Origin: Paenibacillus assamensis DSM 18201
GTDB taxonomy: Bacteria > Bacillota > Bacilli > Paenibacillales > Paenibacillaceae
DNA: 41,316 bases
Direction: 5' to 3'
Assembly (NCBI RefSeq): GCF_000422445.1
Contig: NZ_AULU01000026.1
Location: 1 to 41,316, forward strand
Below, one piece after another: positions 25,258 through 35,753 of the stretch. Numbering within the stretch: position 1 is the first letter of the stretch; every line of letters starts with the position of its first letter. A model generated the notes under the pieces. The model was not told the origin of the DNA. It was given only the letters and a program-made list of their open reading frames with translations, and did no database searches. The translations under genes and the position numbers were made by a program.

Positions 25258-26234
25258 AAGAACAAGTATTTATTTCGGTAGTAGTTTATTTACACAATTG
25301 CGAGCGCACAATTGAGTCTTTTATTCGTTTTTTAGATAAATCTATTTCTGACACATTTGAAGATTATGAAATAGTGTTAGTTAATGATTGTAGTAAAGAT
25401 AAGACACTTGAGAGAGCAAGAATGGGGATAAAAGGTTTAAAAGGGGACTGCACAATAATTAACTTATCCAGAAAGCATGGCGTCGAGCAAGCAATGATGG
25501 CAGGTTTAAATAAATCAATGGGCGACTTTGTATTCGAAATTGAATCGACAACAATTGATTATGCAGATGATATTTTCTCTACTTTGTATCAGTATGCAAC
25601 TTCTGAAAATAATGATATAGTTGCAGCGTCTTCTGATAGAACTTCTTTTCACTCAAAAGTGTTTTATAAATTGTTAAATAAGTTGTCTTATCTCGATATG
25701 AGTTTATCTACTGAATCCATCAGACTTGTAAGCCGTAGAGCTTTAAATGCAATGTTAAACTTAAAAGAAAAAGTGCGATACAGAAAAGCTCTATATGAAT
25801 ACACAGGTTATTCAAAAGCGGTGCTTCACTATGAAGCTGATAAATCTGTTCCGGCGGATAAGAAGAAGCTTAATAGAGAAAATATCTCTTTGGCAATAGA
25901 TGTTTTAGTCTCGTTTTCCAATGCTGGATTAAAGCTAGCTCATTATTTATCTATTTTATTCTTTACTTTTTCGATGCTAATGGGAGGATATACGATCTAC
26001 AGTTACTTATTTAATGAATCTATTGTTCAAGGCTGGACTACAACGATGATATTTGTATCGTTTGGTTTTGCGGGTCTATTCTTTATTGTAGGTTTACTAG
26101 GGGAGTATATATCCAGAATTCTAATAGAAACACAAAACAGACCATTCTACACTACTAAATCGGTTGAATCCTATAAACCGGAGCGAATAATGATTCAAAA
26201 AGTAGAGAAAGAGAGAGAAAAAGTACTTGCGTGA
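25254..26234 (+). CDS. GtrB-like GT2 glycosyltransferase with two C-terminal membrane spans
   Basis: 326 residues. The GT2 domain (1-220) has FISVVVYLHNCE, VLVNDCSKDKT, NLSRKHGVEQAMMAGL and a short EIEST where most relatives carry DxD (about 94-98), so the metal site is unusual. Two hydrophobic spans (about 229-250 and 262-286) are followed by GEYISRILIETQNRPFY, the tail typical of GtrB/ArnC-type undecaprenyl-phosphate sugar transferases. It is the last gene of the five-gene operon, overlapping the FAD gene by four bases. It is distinct from the membrane-span-free GT2 at 22068. Confidence 0.85.
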   Translation: MKEQVFISVVVYLHNCERTIESFIRFLDKSISDTFEDYEIVLVNDCSKDKTLERARMGIKGLKGDCTIINLSRKHGVEQAMMAGLNKSMGDFVFEIESTTIDYADDIFSTLYQYATSENNDIVAASSDRTSFHSKVFYKLLNKLSYLDMSLSTESIRLVSRRALNAMLNLKEKVRYRKALYEYTGYSKAVLHYEADKSVPADKKKLNRENISLAIDVLVSFSNAGLKLAHYLSILFFTFSMLMGGYTIYSYLFNESIVQGWTTTMIFVSFGFAGLFFIVGLLGEYISRILIETQNRPFYTTKSVESYKPERIMIQKVEKEREKVLA

Positions 26235-26654
26235 TCTGGTTTTTAGGTAGATATGTAAATGAGTCGATCACAAGAGTATTACGCTTTAACGGCAGTTACC
26301 GATAATTCTCGAAATTACTAAGAACAATTTGTATGTGGGGGAGGGAAGCTGCCAAGCTATATCTCCCTCATTTATTTATTATTTGCTCTGGGAAAGCTAC
26401 GAATACATCCCCTAAACATACATTTCTTTTATCTTTCATATCAATTTGTCTTGGCTTCGACGATTCAACGATTTAAGTTATTTGATAAGGCAATTTCTTC
26501 GAATTGAATCTATCTGGAGTTTTAGAAGCTCCGAGTCATAATATATATATTGCTGTAAGAAATTCAATTTTTGTTTTCTGTTTTCTTAAATCAGATGCCT
26601 GGATGATCTATTATTAGGGGTCATTATTTTAGATACATATGTTCCCGCCTCACA
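26235..26654 (+). other. Gap between glycan cluster and pcrB
   Basis: No gene seen. A weak hairpin (GAGGGA 26341-26346 with TCCCTC 26364-26369, followed by ATTTATTTATT) could terminate the glycan operon. The remainder is AT-rich; the pcrB promoter lies just to the right. Confidence 0.45.
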
Positions 26655-26683
26655 TTGACACCCCCTACAGACTCCCTTAGACT
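26655..26683 (+). promoter_or_regulatory. Promoter for pcrB
   Basis: TTGACA (26655-26660), a 17-base spacer, TAGACT (26678-26683). The pcrB start codon is 90 bases downstream. A consensus -35 and correct spacing make this a good sigma-A-type site. Confidence 0.7.
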
Positions 26684-26772
26684 TATCATTATTGGGCGTA
26701 ACAGCGCTGAACGTGTAGTGAAGTATGGCCACTTTCTAACATCGGCTGTAAGGATAGAGTGGAGGTAACAGC

Positions 26773-27525
26773 ATGAATGCTTCGATAAAGCAACCGGCAC
26801 ATAGAAGTGCAATTGATGATATACAGTTGCCATCATGGCGACATGTGTTTAAGCTGGACCCTGATAAGGAAATCAGTGATGACGAATTAGAGCAAGTGTG
26901 TCTCTCAGGCACAGATGCTATTATCGTTGGCGGATCGAGTGGAATAACATTTGACAATACAGTTGACTTGATGGCGCGTATTCGCCGTTATGAGCTGCCA
27001 GCCGTTCAGGAAGTATCGGACTTAGATGCTGTCGTCCCAGGATTCGATGCATACTTGATTCCAATGGTACTTAACACGACCAATCCAGACTGGTTGGTTG
27101 GCCAGCATCAGCGTGCGATTGAGCAGTACGGGTATATGATGCCTTGGGAGCTTCTTATCCCTGAAGGGTATTTAATACTTAATCCAGACTGTACAGCAGC
27201 AAAGGTGAGTGAAGCGAATGCAGCTCTATCAAAAAAAGAAGCTGTCGCTTATGCACAAGTAGCGGACAAGCTGATGCAGCTTCCGCTCGTTTATGTGGAG
27301 TATAGCGGTACATTTGGAGATATGGATACAGTGAAAGCCATTCAATCAGCAGTGAGTCAGGCATTTGTTATTTACGGTGGCGGTATAAAGACGGTAGAAC
27401 AAGCGCAGCAGGCTGCTGAGTCTGCGGATGTAGTCGTTGTAGGGAACATCATTTATGAAGATATGGCTGCAGCATTGGCTACGGTAAACGCAGTTAAGAA
27501 GATCGCTAAAGAGGACAAAGTGTAA
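26773..27525 (+). CDS. pcrB: Heptaprenylglyceryl phosphate synthase PcrB
   Basis: Transfers a heptaprenyl group to sn-glycerol-1-phosphate, giving an archaeal-type ether lipid precursor found in Bacillales. TIM-barrel protein of 250 residues, about 20 longer than typical at the N-terminus. WRHVFKLDPDKEI, DAIIVGGSSGI, YVEYSGTFGD and YGGGIKT are the family motifs; the last two bind phosphate and prenyl diphosphate. GGAGG is seven bases before the ATG. A shorter protein starting nearer the conserved WRH segment has no evident ribosome binding site. pcrA follows after 156 bases, the conserved Bacillales order pcrB-pcrA-ligA. Confidence 0.95.
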   Translation: MNASIKQPAHRSAIDDIQLPSWRHVFKLDPDKEISDDELEQVCLSGTDAIIVGGSSGITFDNTVDLMARIRRYELPAVQEVSDLDAVVPGFDAYLIPMVLNTTNPDWLVGQHQRAIEQYGYMMPWELLIPEGYLILNPDCTAAKVSEANAALSKKEAVAYAQVADKLMQLPLVYVEYSGTFGDMDTVKAIQSAVSQAFVIYGGGIKTVEQAQQAAESADVVVVGNIIYEDMAAALATVNAVKKIAKEDKV

Positions 27526-27616
27526 GTTAGGTTATGAGAACCTATTGAATAACTACAGACTGTAAATAGAGTCTTATCTCTGTTTGCGGAAGAACTCAAC
27601 GTATTCAATTTTCTTC

Positions 27617-27622
27617 TATAAT
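27617..27622 (+). promoter_or_regulatory. Candidate -10 for pcrA
   Basis: A perfect TATAAT in the pcrB-pcrA gap, 60 bases before pcrA. No clear -35 at standard spacing. Confidence 0.4.
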
Positions 27623-27681
27623 ACATGAGATAATCAGGCTAAACAGGACAACCTATTTATATAGAAAGGAGCAACGGCATT

Positions 27682-30132
27682 ATGTTTGAATTTTTACAAT
27701 CATCTGAAAATGATAATAAGCGAACTAACCCTCAATTAAGTGTGGACATCCATGATGCAATCAAGAAGCTAAATCCGGAACAGGCACGTGCTGTTGAGAC
27801 AACAGAAGGACCACTGCTTATTATGGCGGGAGCGGGTTCAGGTAAGACTCGTGTGTTGACGCACCGAATCGCATATTTAATTGCGACACGTAAGGGGGCT
27901 CCATGGAGTATATTGGCGCTTACATTTACGAATAAGGCAGCTCGTGAGATGCAGGAGCGTGTAGCCAAGTTAGTCGGACCAGAAGGTCACGATATTTGGG
28001 TGTCAACGTTCCACTCGATGTGTGTGCGCATTTTACGTAAAGACATCGAACGTATTGGATTTACATCCAACTTCACGATTCTTGATTCTTCTGATCAGCT
28101 TTCGGTTATCCGTGGTTGTATGAAGGATTTGAATATAGACACGAAGCAGTTTGACCCGAAGGCTGTACAAGCTGTTATGAGTTCCGCTAAAAATGAACTT
28201 ATCGGTCCAGGTAGATTCGAGCAGAAAGCAAGGGATTATTTCGAAGGCATTGTAGCGAAAGTTTATAAGGCTTATCAGAAGCGACTTAAAGCTAACAATG
28301 CGTTGGACTTCGATGATCTAATCATGAAGACAACAGATCTATTCCGTGAAGTGCCAGAAGTGCTCGATTATTATCAGAAGAAGTTCAAGTACATCCATGT
28401 CGATGAGTATCAAGATACGAACCGTGCTCAGTATATGCTGTGCCGCATGCTGGCAGATCAGCATCAAAATATATGTGTCGTTGGTGATAGCGATCAGTCC
28501 ATTTATGGATGGCGTGGTGCGGATATTACGAACATTTTGAATTTTGAAGAGGATTATCCAAGCGCAACGGCTATTCTATTGGAACAGAACTATCGTTCTA
28601 CGGCGAATATTTTGAATGCAGCGAATGAAGTCATTAAGCTGAATACAGGACGTAAGCCGAAGAAGCTGTGGACGGACAGCGGCGAAGGTAATCTAATCAA
28701 GCTTTATCAAGCAGATACAGAGCATGATGAAGGTTATTTTGTTACGGCTGAGATCAAGAAAAATCAGATGAGTGGTATGTCCTACGACAATCACGCCATT
28801 TTATATCGCACAAATGCACAGTCGCGTGTAATCGAGGAAATTTTAATCAAGTCGGATATTCCGTATCAAATTGTCGGCGGCATTAAGTTCTACGACCGTA
28901 AAGAGATTAAAGATTTGCTTGCATATTTAAAATTAGTTTCGAATCCAGATAGCGATATTGATTTGGATCGTATCATTAATGTGCCGAAACGTGGTATAGG
29001 TGCGACAACATTGGCTAAGATTTCTGAAGCAGCTACATCACGAGGCGTTTCCATGATGCAAGTCATTACAGATATGGATATGCTGGATATTGCACCAAAA
29101 ACCAAGAACGCGCTGCGTGAATTCCATGCTATGATTGATAGCTTGCACCGCATGTTGGAGTACTTGTCTGTTACCGAATTAACAGAGAAGTTGCTTGAAT
29201 TGTCCGAGTACAAGCTTGAGCTTCAACGTGAAAATACATTGGAATCTAAGGCAAGACTAGAGAATATTGATGAGTTCTTATCTGTTACGCAAGAATTCGA
29301 GAAACGTAATGATGATAAGTCGCTCGTTTCCTTCTTAACGGATCTTGCTTTAATTGCAGATATCGATACGCTTGGAGACAAAGCAGATGAGAACGAACCA
29401 CAAGATGCTGTCATTTTAATGACCATGCACAGTGCGAAGGGCTTGGAGTTCCCAGTTGTATTTATTATTGGTATGGAGGAAGGGGTATTCCCGCACAGCC
29501 GCACGTTTACGGATGAAAATGAGCTGGAGGAAGAGCGACGTCTCGCGTATGTAGGCATTACACGTGCGGAGAAGCAGTTATTTATGACCTGCGCGCGCAC
29601 ACGAACGTTGTTTGGGCGTACAAATGCGAATAAGCCATCTCGTTTCTTAGATGAAATACCGGAGCATTTAAAAGAGGACGTTTCACCTTCAGGAAGCCGC
29701 TATGGCCAATATGACCGTTATGGCCGTCAGGGATCTGCTTCTGCTTACGGAGGGCGTGGATTAGGTTACAGTGGATCACAGTCCGGTACGGTTGGCTATG
29801 GAGCTGGAGGAGGTATTGCGCCAGGTCAGTCACGATCTGGTGGCTTTGGTTCAGGTGGAGCGAACCAAACCGGTTCAATGGGAGCGGGACAAGGAGCTCG
29901 TCCAAGTGCGCCGCAAGTGAAGGTAACATCTCCACTCGATAAAGCACGTGAAACAGGCGGTGGCAATGCCTCATACGTAGCAGGTGACAAAGTATCTCAT
30001 GCGAAGTGGGGAACAGGCGTCATCGTATCTGTAAAAGGGACGGGCGCCGATACGGAGCTGCAAATTGCCTTTCCAGCACCAGTAGGGCTTAAACGTTTGT
30101 TGGCAGCATTTGCGCCAGTAACGAAGGTGTAA
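27682..30132 (+). CDS. pcrA: ATP-dependent DNA helicase PcrA
   Basis: Superfamily 1A 3'-5' helicase for DNA repair and removal of RNA polymerase or RecA. 816 residues, longer than the usual 720-780. Walker A GAGSGKT is at 50-56; later come LTFTNKAAREM, the HVDEYQDTN Walker B, GDSDQSIYGWRGA, LEQNYRS, MTMHSAKGLEFP and the VGITRAEKQL motif. Residues about 675-755 form a glycine/serine/glutamine-rich linker. A final Tudor-like domain starts near 763 (GDKVSHAKWGTGVIV), which contacts RNA polymerase in homologues. The first 23 residues extend beyond many relatives, but AAGGAG 11 bases upstream supports ATG 27682. Confidence 0.97.
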   Translation: MFEFLQSSENDNKRTNPQLSVDIHDAIKKLNPEQARAVETTEGPLLIMAGAGSGKTRVLTHRIAYLIATRKGAPWSILALTFTNKAAREMQERVAKLVGPEGHDIWVSTFHSMCVRILRKDIERIGFTSNFTILDSSDQLSVIRGCMKDLNIDTKQFDPKAVQAVMSSAKNELIGPGRFEQKARDYFEGIVAKVYKAYQKRLKANNALDFDDLIMKTTDLFREVPEVLDYYQKKFKYIHVDEYQDTNRAQYMLCRMLADQHQNICVVGDSDQSIYGWRGADITNILNFEEDYPSATAILLEQNYRSTANILNAANEVIKLNTGRKPKKLWTDSGEGNLIKLYQADTEHDEGYFVTAEIKKNQMSGMSYDNHAILYRTNAQSRVIEEILIKSDIPYQIVGGIKFYDRKEIKDLLAYLKLVSNPDSDIDLDRIINVPKRGIGATTLAKISEAATSRGVSMMQVITDMDMLDIAPKTKNALREFHAMIDSLHRMLEYLSVTELTEKLLELSEYKLELQRENTLESKARLENIDEFLSVTQEFEKRNDDKSLVSFLTDLALIADIDTLGDKADENEPQDAVILMTMHSAKGLEFPVVFIIGMEEGVFPHSRTFTDENELEEERRLAYVGITRAEKQLFMTCARTRTLFGRTNANKPSRFLDEIPEHLKEDVSPSGSRYGQYDRYGRQGSASAYGGRGLGYSGSQSGTVGYGAGGGIAPGQSRSGGFGSGGANQTGSMGAGQGARPSAPQVKVTSPLDKARETGGGNASYVAGDKVSHAKWGTGVIVSVKGTGADTELQIAFPAPVGLKRLLAAFAPVTKV

Positions 30133-32555
<2,423 letters not shown>

Positions 32556-32558
32556 TGC

Positions 32559-32604
32559 TAAAGGCCCTATGGCTGCATCAGATAATGCAGCCATAGGGCC
32601 TTTA
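32559..32604. terminator. Strong terminator after ligA
   Basis: A perfect 20-bp stem (32559-32578 with 32585-32604) encloses the loop CAGATA. The right arm ends GGGCCTTTA and the left side starts with TAAAGG, so it may work in both directions, also facing the 3' end of the minus-strand LacI gene. Confidence 0.93.
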
Positions 32605-32717
32605 TTCATGCCAAAGTAATATTCATGTATAACTGATTTCTGGCATACGTATGTGTGGTACAACAAAGATTAACTGTAAAGAGTAAAGGAATTGTCGCGA
32701 TCCAATCCTTAACCGTT

Positions 32718-33761
32718 TTAACCGCTTGTCTTCACATTTGATGCATCTGGCACCGAGACGGACTCACGCCAAATTAACTGATGCGGAACGATAATGCGTG
32801 CTTGGCCGTATCCTTCGCCTTTTACCGTTGAAATGAGCGTATGTGCAGCCGACATTCCCATCTGATAGATGCCGATATCTACACTAGCAATAGGGGGGAG
32901 GCACATTTCCGACATAATCGTATTGTTAAAGCCAATAACACTGCATTGCTCAGGAACTAACATTCCGTTATTCCATAATGTACGAATGACACCGAATGCT
33001 ACAACATCGTCGATCGTAATAATGGCAGTCGGACGATTGTTCAAATTCATTAAATCCATCGCTGCTTGGGAGGCAGATTCAGCAGTGAAGCCAGCCTCAC
33101 AAATGTACTCATTCCTAAGTGGTAGCCCTGCTTCGAGCAGTGCCTTATGATATCCACTAAAACGGTCTTTCGATACCGTCAAGTTTGCAGGTCCACTCAT
33201 AAATGCAATTCGTTCATGACCTTGCTCTAGCAGTTTCTTGGTAACGTCATAAGCTGCAGCCACATTATCATTATCGATGGAGATAATATCAGCGTGATGC
33301 TCACTACGGCCAACAAGCACGAATGGGAACTTTCTATCTTTAAGAAAAGAGATGATGTGCTCATCTTGGCGAGAAGACAGCATGATGATACCGTCAACCA
33401 CACGTCCTTGTACAAGGCGACGAACTGCGGCTTCTTCTTCATCAGCATTAATACCGGTAGTCATCAACACATCGTAGCCGCTTGAAGCAGCTTTCGTCAC
33501 GATACCACGAATAATTTCCGAGAAGAATTGGTTACGGAACAGCTCTTCCGCAGGGCGAGGCAAAATGATACCAAGATTATGAGTTGTTTTTGTTACAAGG
33601 CTTTTAGCCATCATATTTGGATGATAGCCTAGCTCCTCCATAATTTTTCTAACTTTTTTACTTGTCTTCTGACTGATTCGCGAGTCGTTAGAAATGACGC
33701 GAGATACGGTAGAGGGTGAAACGCCGGCCTTAAGTGCTACATCTACAATAGTAATAGCCAT
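32718..33761 (-). CDS. LacI/GalR-family regulator (MalR-like) of the maltodextrin operon
   Basis: 347 residues with the LacI-type helix-turn-helix at the extreme N-terminus (ITIVDVALKAGVSPSTVSRVI), the hinge KSLVTKTTHNLGIILPR, and a periplasmic-binding-protein-like sugar sensor. An in-frame ATG at 33776 would add five residues, but GAGGAT on the minus strand is spaced for 33761, and family members normally begin with MAITI. It diverges from the sugar-uptake operon, and the intervening region has LacI-like operator half-sites (TGCAAA/TTTGCA), so it probably represses that operon until maltose or maltodextrin binds (inference). Confidence 0.9.
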   Translation of the reverse strand: MAITIVDVALKAGVSPSTVSRVISNDSRISQKTSKKVRKIMEELGYHPNMMAKSLVTKTTHNLGIILPRPAEELFRNQFFSEIIRGIVTKAASSGYDVLMTTGINADEEEAAVRRLVQGRVVDGIIMLSSRQDEHIISFLKDRKFPFVLVGRSEHHADIISIDNDNVAAAYDVTKKLLEQGHERIAFMSGPANLTVSKDRFSGYHKALLEAGLPLRNEYICEAGFTAESASQAAMDLMNLNNRPTAIITIDDVVAFGVIRTLWNNGMLVPEQCSVIGFNNTIMSEMCLPPIASVDIGIYQMGMSAAHTLISTVKGEGYGQARIIVPHQLIWRESVSVPDASNVKTSG

Positions 33762-33795
33762 AGGTTGGATCCTCATTTCGAAGCAATATGTTCTG

Positions 33796-33824
33796 AGTAT
33801 ACCTGTTGGAGGTTCCTCGTTAAA
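33796..33824 (-). promoter_or_regulatory. Promoter of the LacI-family gene
   Basis: On the minus strand TTTAAC (33819-33824), a 17-base spacer and TATACT (33796-33801), 35 bases before the chosen start. Confidence 0.6.
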
Positions 33825-33870
33825 GAGTTTTTAAATATTCAACATCAAGTATAGTCAAAAAAAAAGTTTA

Positions 33871-33885
33871 TGCAAACGATTTACA
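33871..33885. promoter_or_regulatory. Operator candidate 1 overlapping the -35
   Basis: TGCAAACGATTTACA resembles a LacI-family palindrome with left half TGCAAA, central CG and an imperfect right half. Its last six bases are the -35 element of the operon promoter, a repressing position. Confidence 0.55.
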
Positions 33886-33908
33886 AGAAAAAAAATCCGA
33901 TGTATACT
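33880..33908 (+). promoter_or_regulatory. Promoter of the maltodextrin operon
   Basis: TTTACA (33880-33885), a 17-base spacer ending in TG, and TATACT (33903-33908). Transcription would start near 33914, leaving a leader of about 450 bases before the binding-protein gene. Confidence 0.7.
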
Positions 33909-33916
33909 AATTACAC

Positions 33917-33930
33917 AGTAACCGCTTACA
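33917..33930. promoter_or_regulatory. Catabolite-responsive element (cre)
   Basis: AGTAACCGCTTACA matches the CcpA consensus TGWAANCGNTNWCA at every position except the first. It begins a few bases after the predicted start site, where CcpA binding blocks transcription. The same bases form the left arm of a hairpin (TAACCGC/GCGGTTA, 33919-33956) followed by a T run. Confidence 0.65.
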
Positions 33931-33970
33931 ATCTCTTTTAATTAAAGGCGGTTATTTTTAAAAAACATTG

Positions 33971-33984
33971 TGCAAAGGTTTGCA
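33971..33984. promoter_or_regulatory. Operator candidate 2
   Basis: TGCAAAGGTTTGCA is a palindrome except for its central two bases and shares its left half-site with operator candidate 1, exactly 100 bases upstream. The pair could support DNA looping by a LacI-family repressor. Confidence 0.6.
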
Positions 33985-33999
33985 TAAAATTGATTTTCC

Positions 34000-34363
34000 G
34001 GTAAAAAATCTCGTGTAGTAAAGAAACATTACTAATCGGAGAGGGAATCTTCAGGGCGGTTTGCTCCTAGATGAATTCATTTAGCGGTAATCTTACGCAC
34101 AGCATGCATAGTCTAAGTATATGTAGGCTATGTACAAATCATATCCGGCTGACAAGATACCGGTAACTCAAATTTGAGTTATAGTCGTGGTGCACAAGCT
34201 GCGAAGACCAAAGAACGACCGTACCGCACGTTTTACGAACGAGCTCGCAAGAGGACAAGTTGAACGCCCTCTTCAAGCAAGGGGCTTACTCCTTCACTAC
34301 ATACGTTGGAAGGGAAGCCAGAAATAATAACCACAGCATACAGAACGAAGGGAGTTTCTACAC
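34000..34363 (+). other. Long 5' leader before the binding-protein gene
   Basis: No gene of its own. It contains a perfect 16-base palindrome AACTCAAATTTGAGTT at 34165-34180 and imperfect stems near 34105-34135 and 34250-34292. No T-rich terminator is seen here. Confidence 0.5.
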
Positions 34364-35647
34364 ATGAAAAAGAAATGGGTTTCTCTGTTGTTATCTGCAA
34401 TGATGGTATTTACTTTGTCGGCATGTTCTTTGGGGGGCAAGTCATCTACACCAGCTCCTACTCAGCCAACTACGGAGACGGCTACTACGGAGACTGGTGA
34501 ATTGAAGCCTGAAGAGGGTGCAAGCTTGGTAGTTTGGGAGAGTAAAGAAGCTCGACCATTCGTTGAAGCAATCAACAAAGAGTTCACTGACAAATATGGT
34601 ATTCCTGTTAAGTTCGAAGAAGTATCCGGTGGAGATACAGCGAACAAATTGACGACTGATGGTCCTGCAGGTATCGGTGCGGACGTTCTTATGTTCCCAC
34701 ATGATAACTTGGGTCGTGTAGTTACCGCGGGTCTTATTATGCCAAATGATTTCCATGAAGAAGAAACACGCAAAAACAACTCGGAACTGTCTGTAAACGC
34801 TTCATCTTATGATGGAATTCTTTACGGTTATCCGCGTTCGATTGAAACATACTTAATGTTCTATAACAAAAAGCTTCTACCAGACGGTGCTCCTAAAACA
34901 ATGGAAGAAGTAATTGAGCTTTCTAAGACGATGAATGATCCTGCAAAGAAACAATACACGTTTATGTGGGAAATGGGTAACTTCTACTTCGACTTCTTCT
35001 GGATCGCATCAACTGGAGGATATATCTTCGGTCAAAACGATACAGACGCTACTGATCTTGGTCTGAACAACGAAGGTGCTGTAAGTGGTTTGAAGTTCCA
35101 ACAAGACTTTGTTAAACAAGTATTGCCTTTGAAAACATCTGATGTCACGTTCGATATCAAAAAAGGATTGTTCACAAACGGACAATTGGCAATGAGCGTT
35201 GATGGTCCTTGGGTAATCGGTGACTTGAAAAAATCCGGTATGGACTTTGGTGCTGCACCAATCCCATCCATTCAAGGCAAGCCATCTAAGTCGTTCTCTG
35301 GTGTGAAATCTTGGTATGTAAATGCTTACACGAAATACCCGAACGCAGCTAAGTTATATGCTCAATTCGCATCTACAAAAGAAGCACAATTGAAAGAGTT
35401 CGAAATGACGGGTACGGTACCAGCTAATAACGAAGCAGCAACTGATTCTAAAGTAGCAAATGACCCGATTACATCTGCAATTTTGGAACAGTTCAAAAAC
35501 TCTTACTTGATGCCAGCTATTCCTGAAATGAACAGTGTATGGAGCCCGATGGCAGCGGCATTCAGTGATGTATTGAATAAAGGTAAAGATCCGAAGCAGG
35601 CTCTCGACGGTGCTACTAAGCAAATCACAGACGCTATCGGTCAATAA
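34364..35647 (+). CDS. mdxE: Maltodextrin-type ABC transporter solute-binding lipoprotein (MdxE/MalE-like)
   Basis: 427 residues. The N-terminal signal (MKKKWVSLLLSAMMVFTL) ends in lipobox LSAC, with lipidated Cys21. A Thr/Pro-rich linker follows. The mature domain is a family 1 solute-binding protein: LVVWESKEARPFVEAINKEF, DVLMFPHDNLG, YGYPRSIETYLMFYNK, NGQLAMSVDGPWVIGD. It captures maltose or maltodextrin outside the membrane and feeds the two permeases. AAGGGAG precedes the ATG. A hairpin directly after the gene probably limits readthrough so that binding protein exceeds permease. The substrate is inferred from motifs and the GH31/LacI neighbours. Confidence 0.88.
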   Translation: MKKKWVSLLLSAMMVFTLSACSLGGKSSTPAPTQPTTETATTETGELKPEEGASLVVWESKEARPFVEAINKEFTDKYGIPVKFEEVSGGDTANKLTTDGPAGIGADVLMFPHDNLGRVVTAGLIMPNDFHEEETRKNNSELSVNASSYDGILYGYPRSIETYLMFYNKKLLPDGAPKTMEEVIELSKTMNDPAKKQYTFMWEMGNFYFDFFWIASTGGYIFGQNDTDATDLGLNNEGAVSGLKFQQDFVKQVLPLKTSDVTFDIKKGLFTNGQLAMSVDGPWVIGDLKKSGMDFGAAPIPSIQGKPSKSFSGVKSWYVNAYTKYPNAAKLYAQFASTKEAQLKEFEMTGTVPANNEAATDSKVANDPITSAILEQFKNSYLMPAIPEMNSVWSPMAAAFSDVLNKGKDPKQALDGATKQITDAIGQ

Positions 35648-35655
35648 TAGAAGGG

Positions 35656-35694
35656 AAGCCCGGAGAACAGAACAGGTTTCTCTGGGCTTTTCCC
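35656..35694 (+). terminator. Partial terminator/processing hairpin between binding protein and permease genes
   Basis: AAGCCCGGAGAA (35656-35667) pairs with TTCTCTGGGCTT (35678-35689), with one G-U pair, a 10-base loop and TTTT following. Outer AGGGAA/TTCCCT bases extend it. Confidence 0.75.
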
Positions 35695-35753
35695 TCTCCT
35701 CATAAACATGATCGGTTTGTGCAGAGGGGCATATAGGAAAGGAGAGACGCCTA

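Noticed and set aside
34306..34500. 64-residue frame overlapping the start of the binding-protein gene
   Set aside because: It is out of frame with the lipoprotein signal, which has its own ribosome binding site and lipobox.
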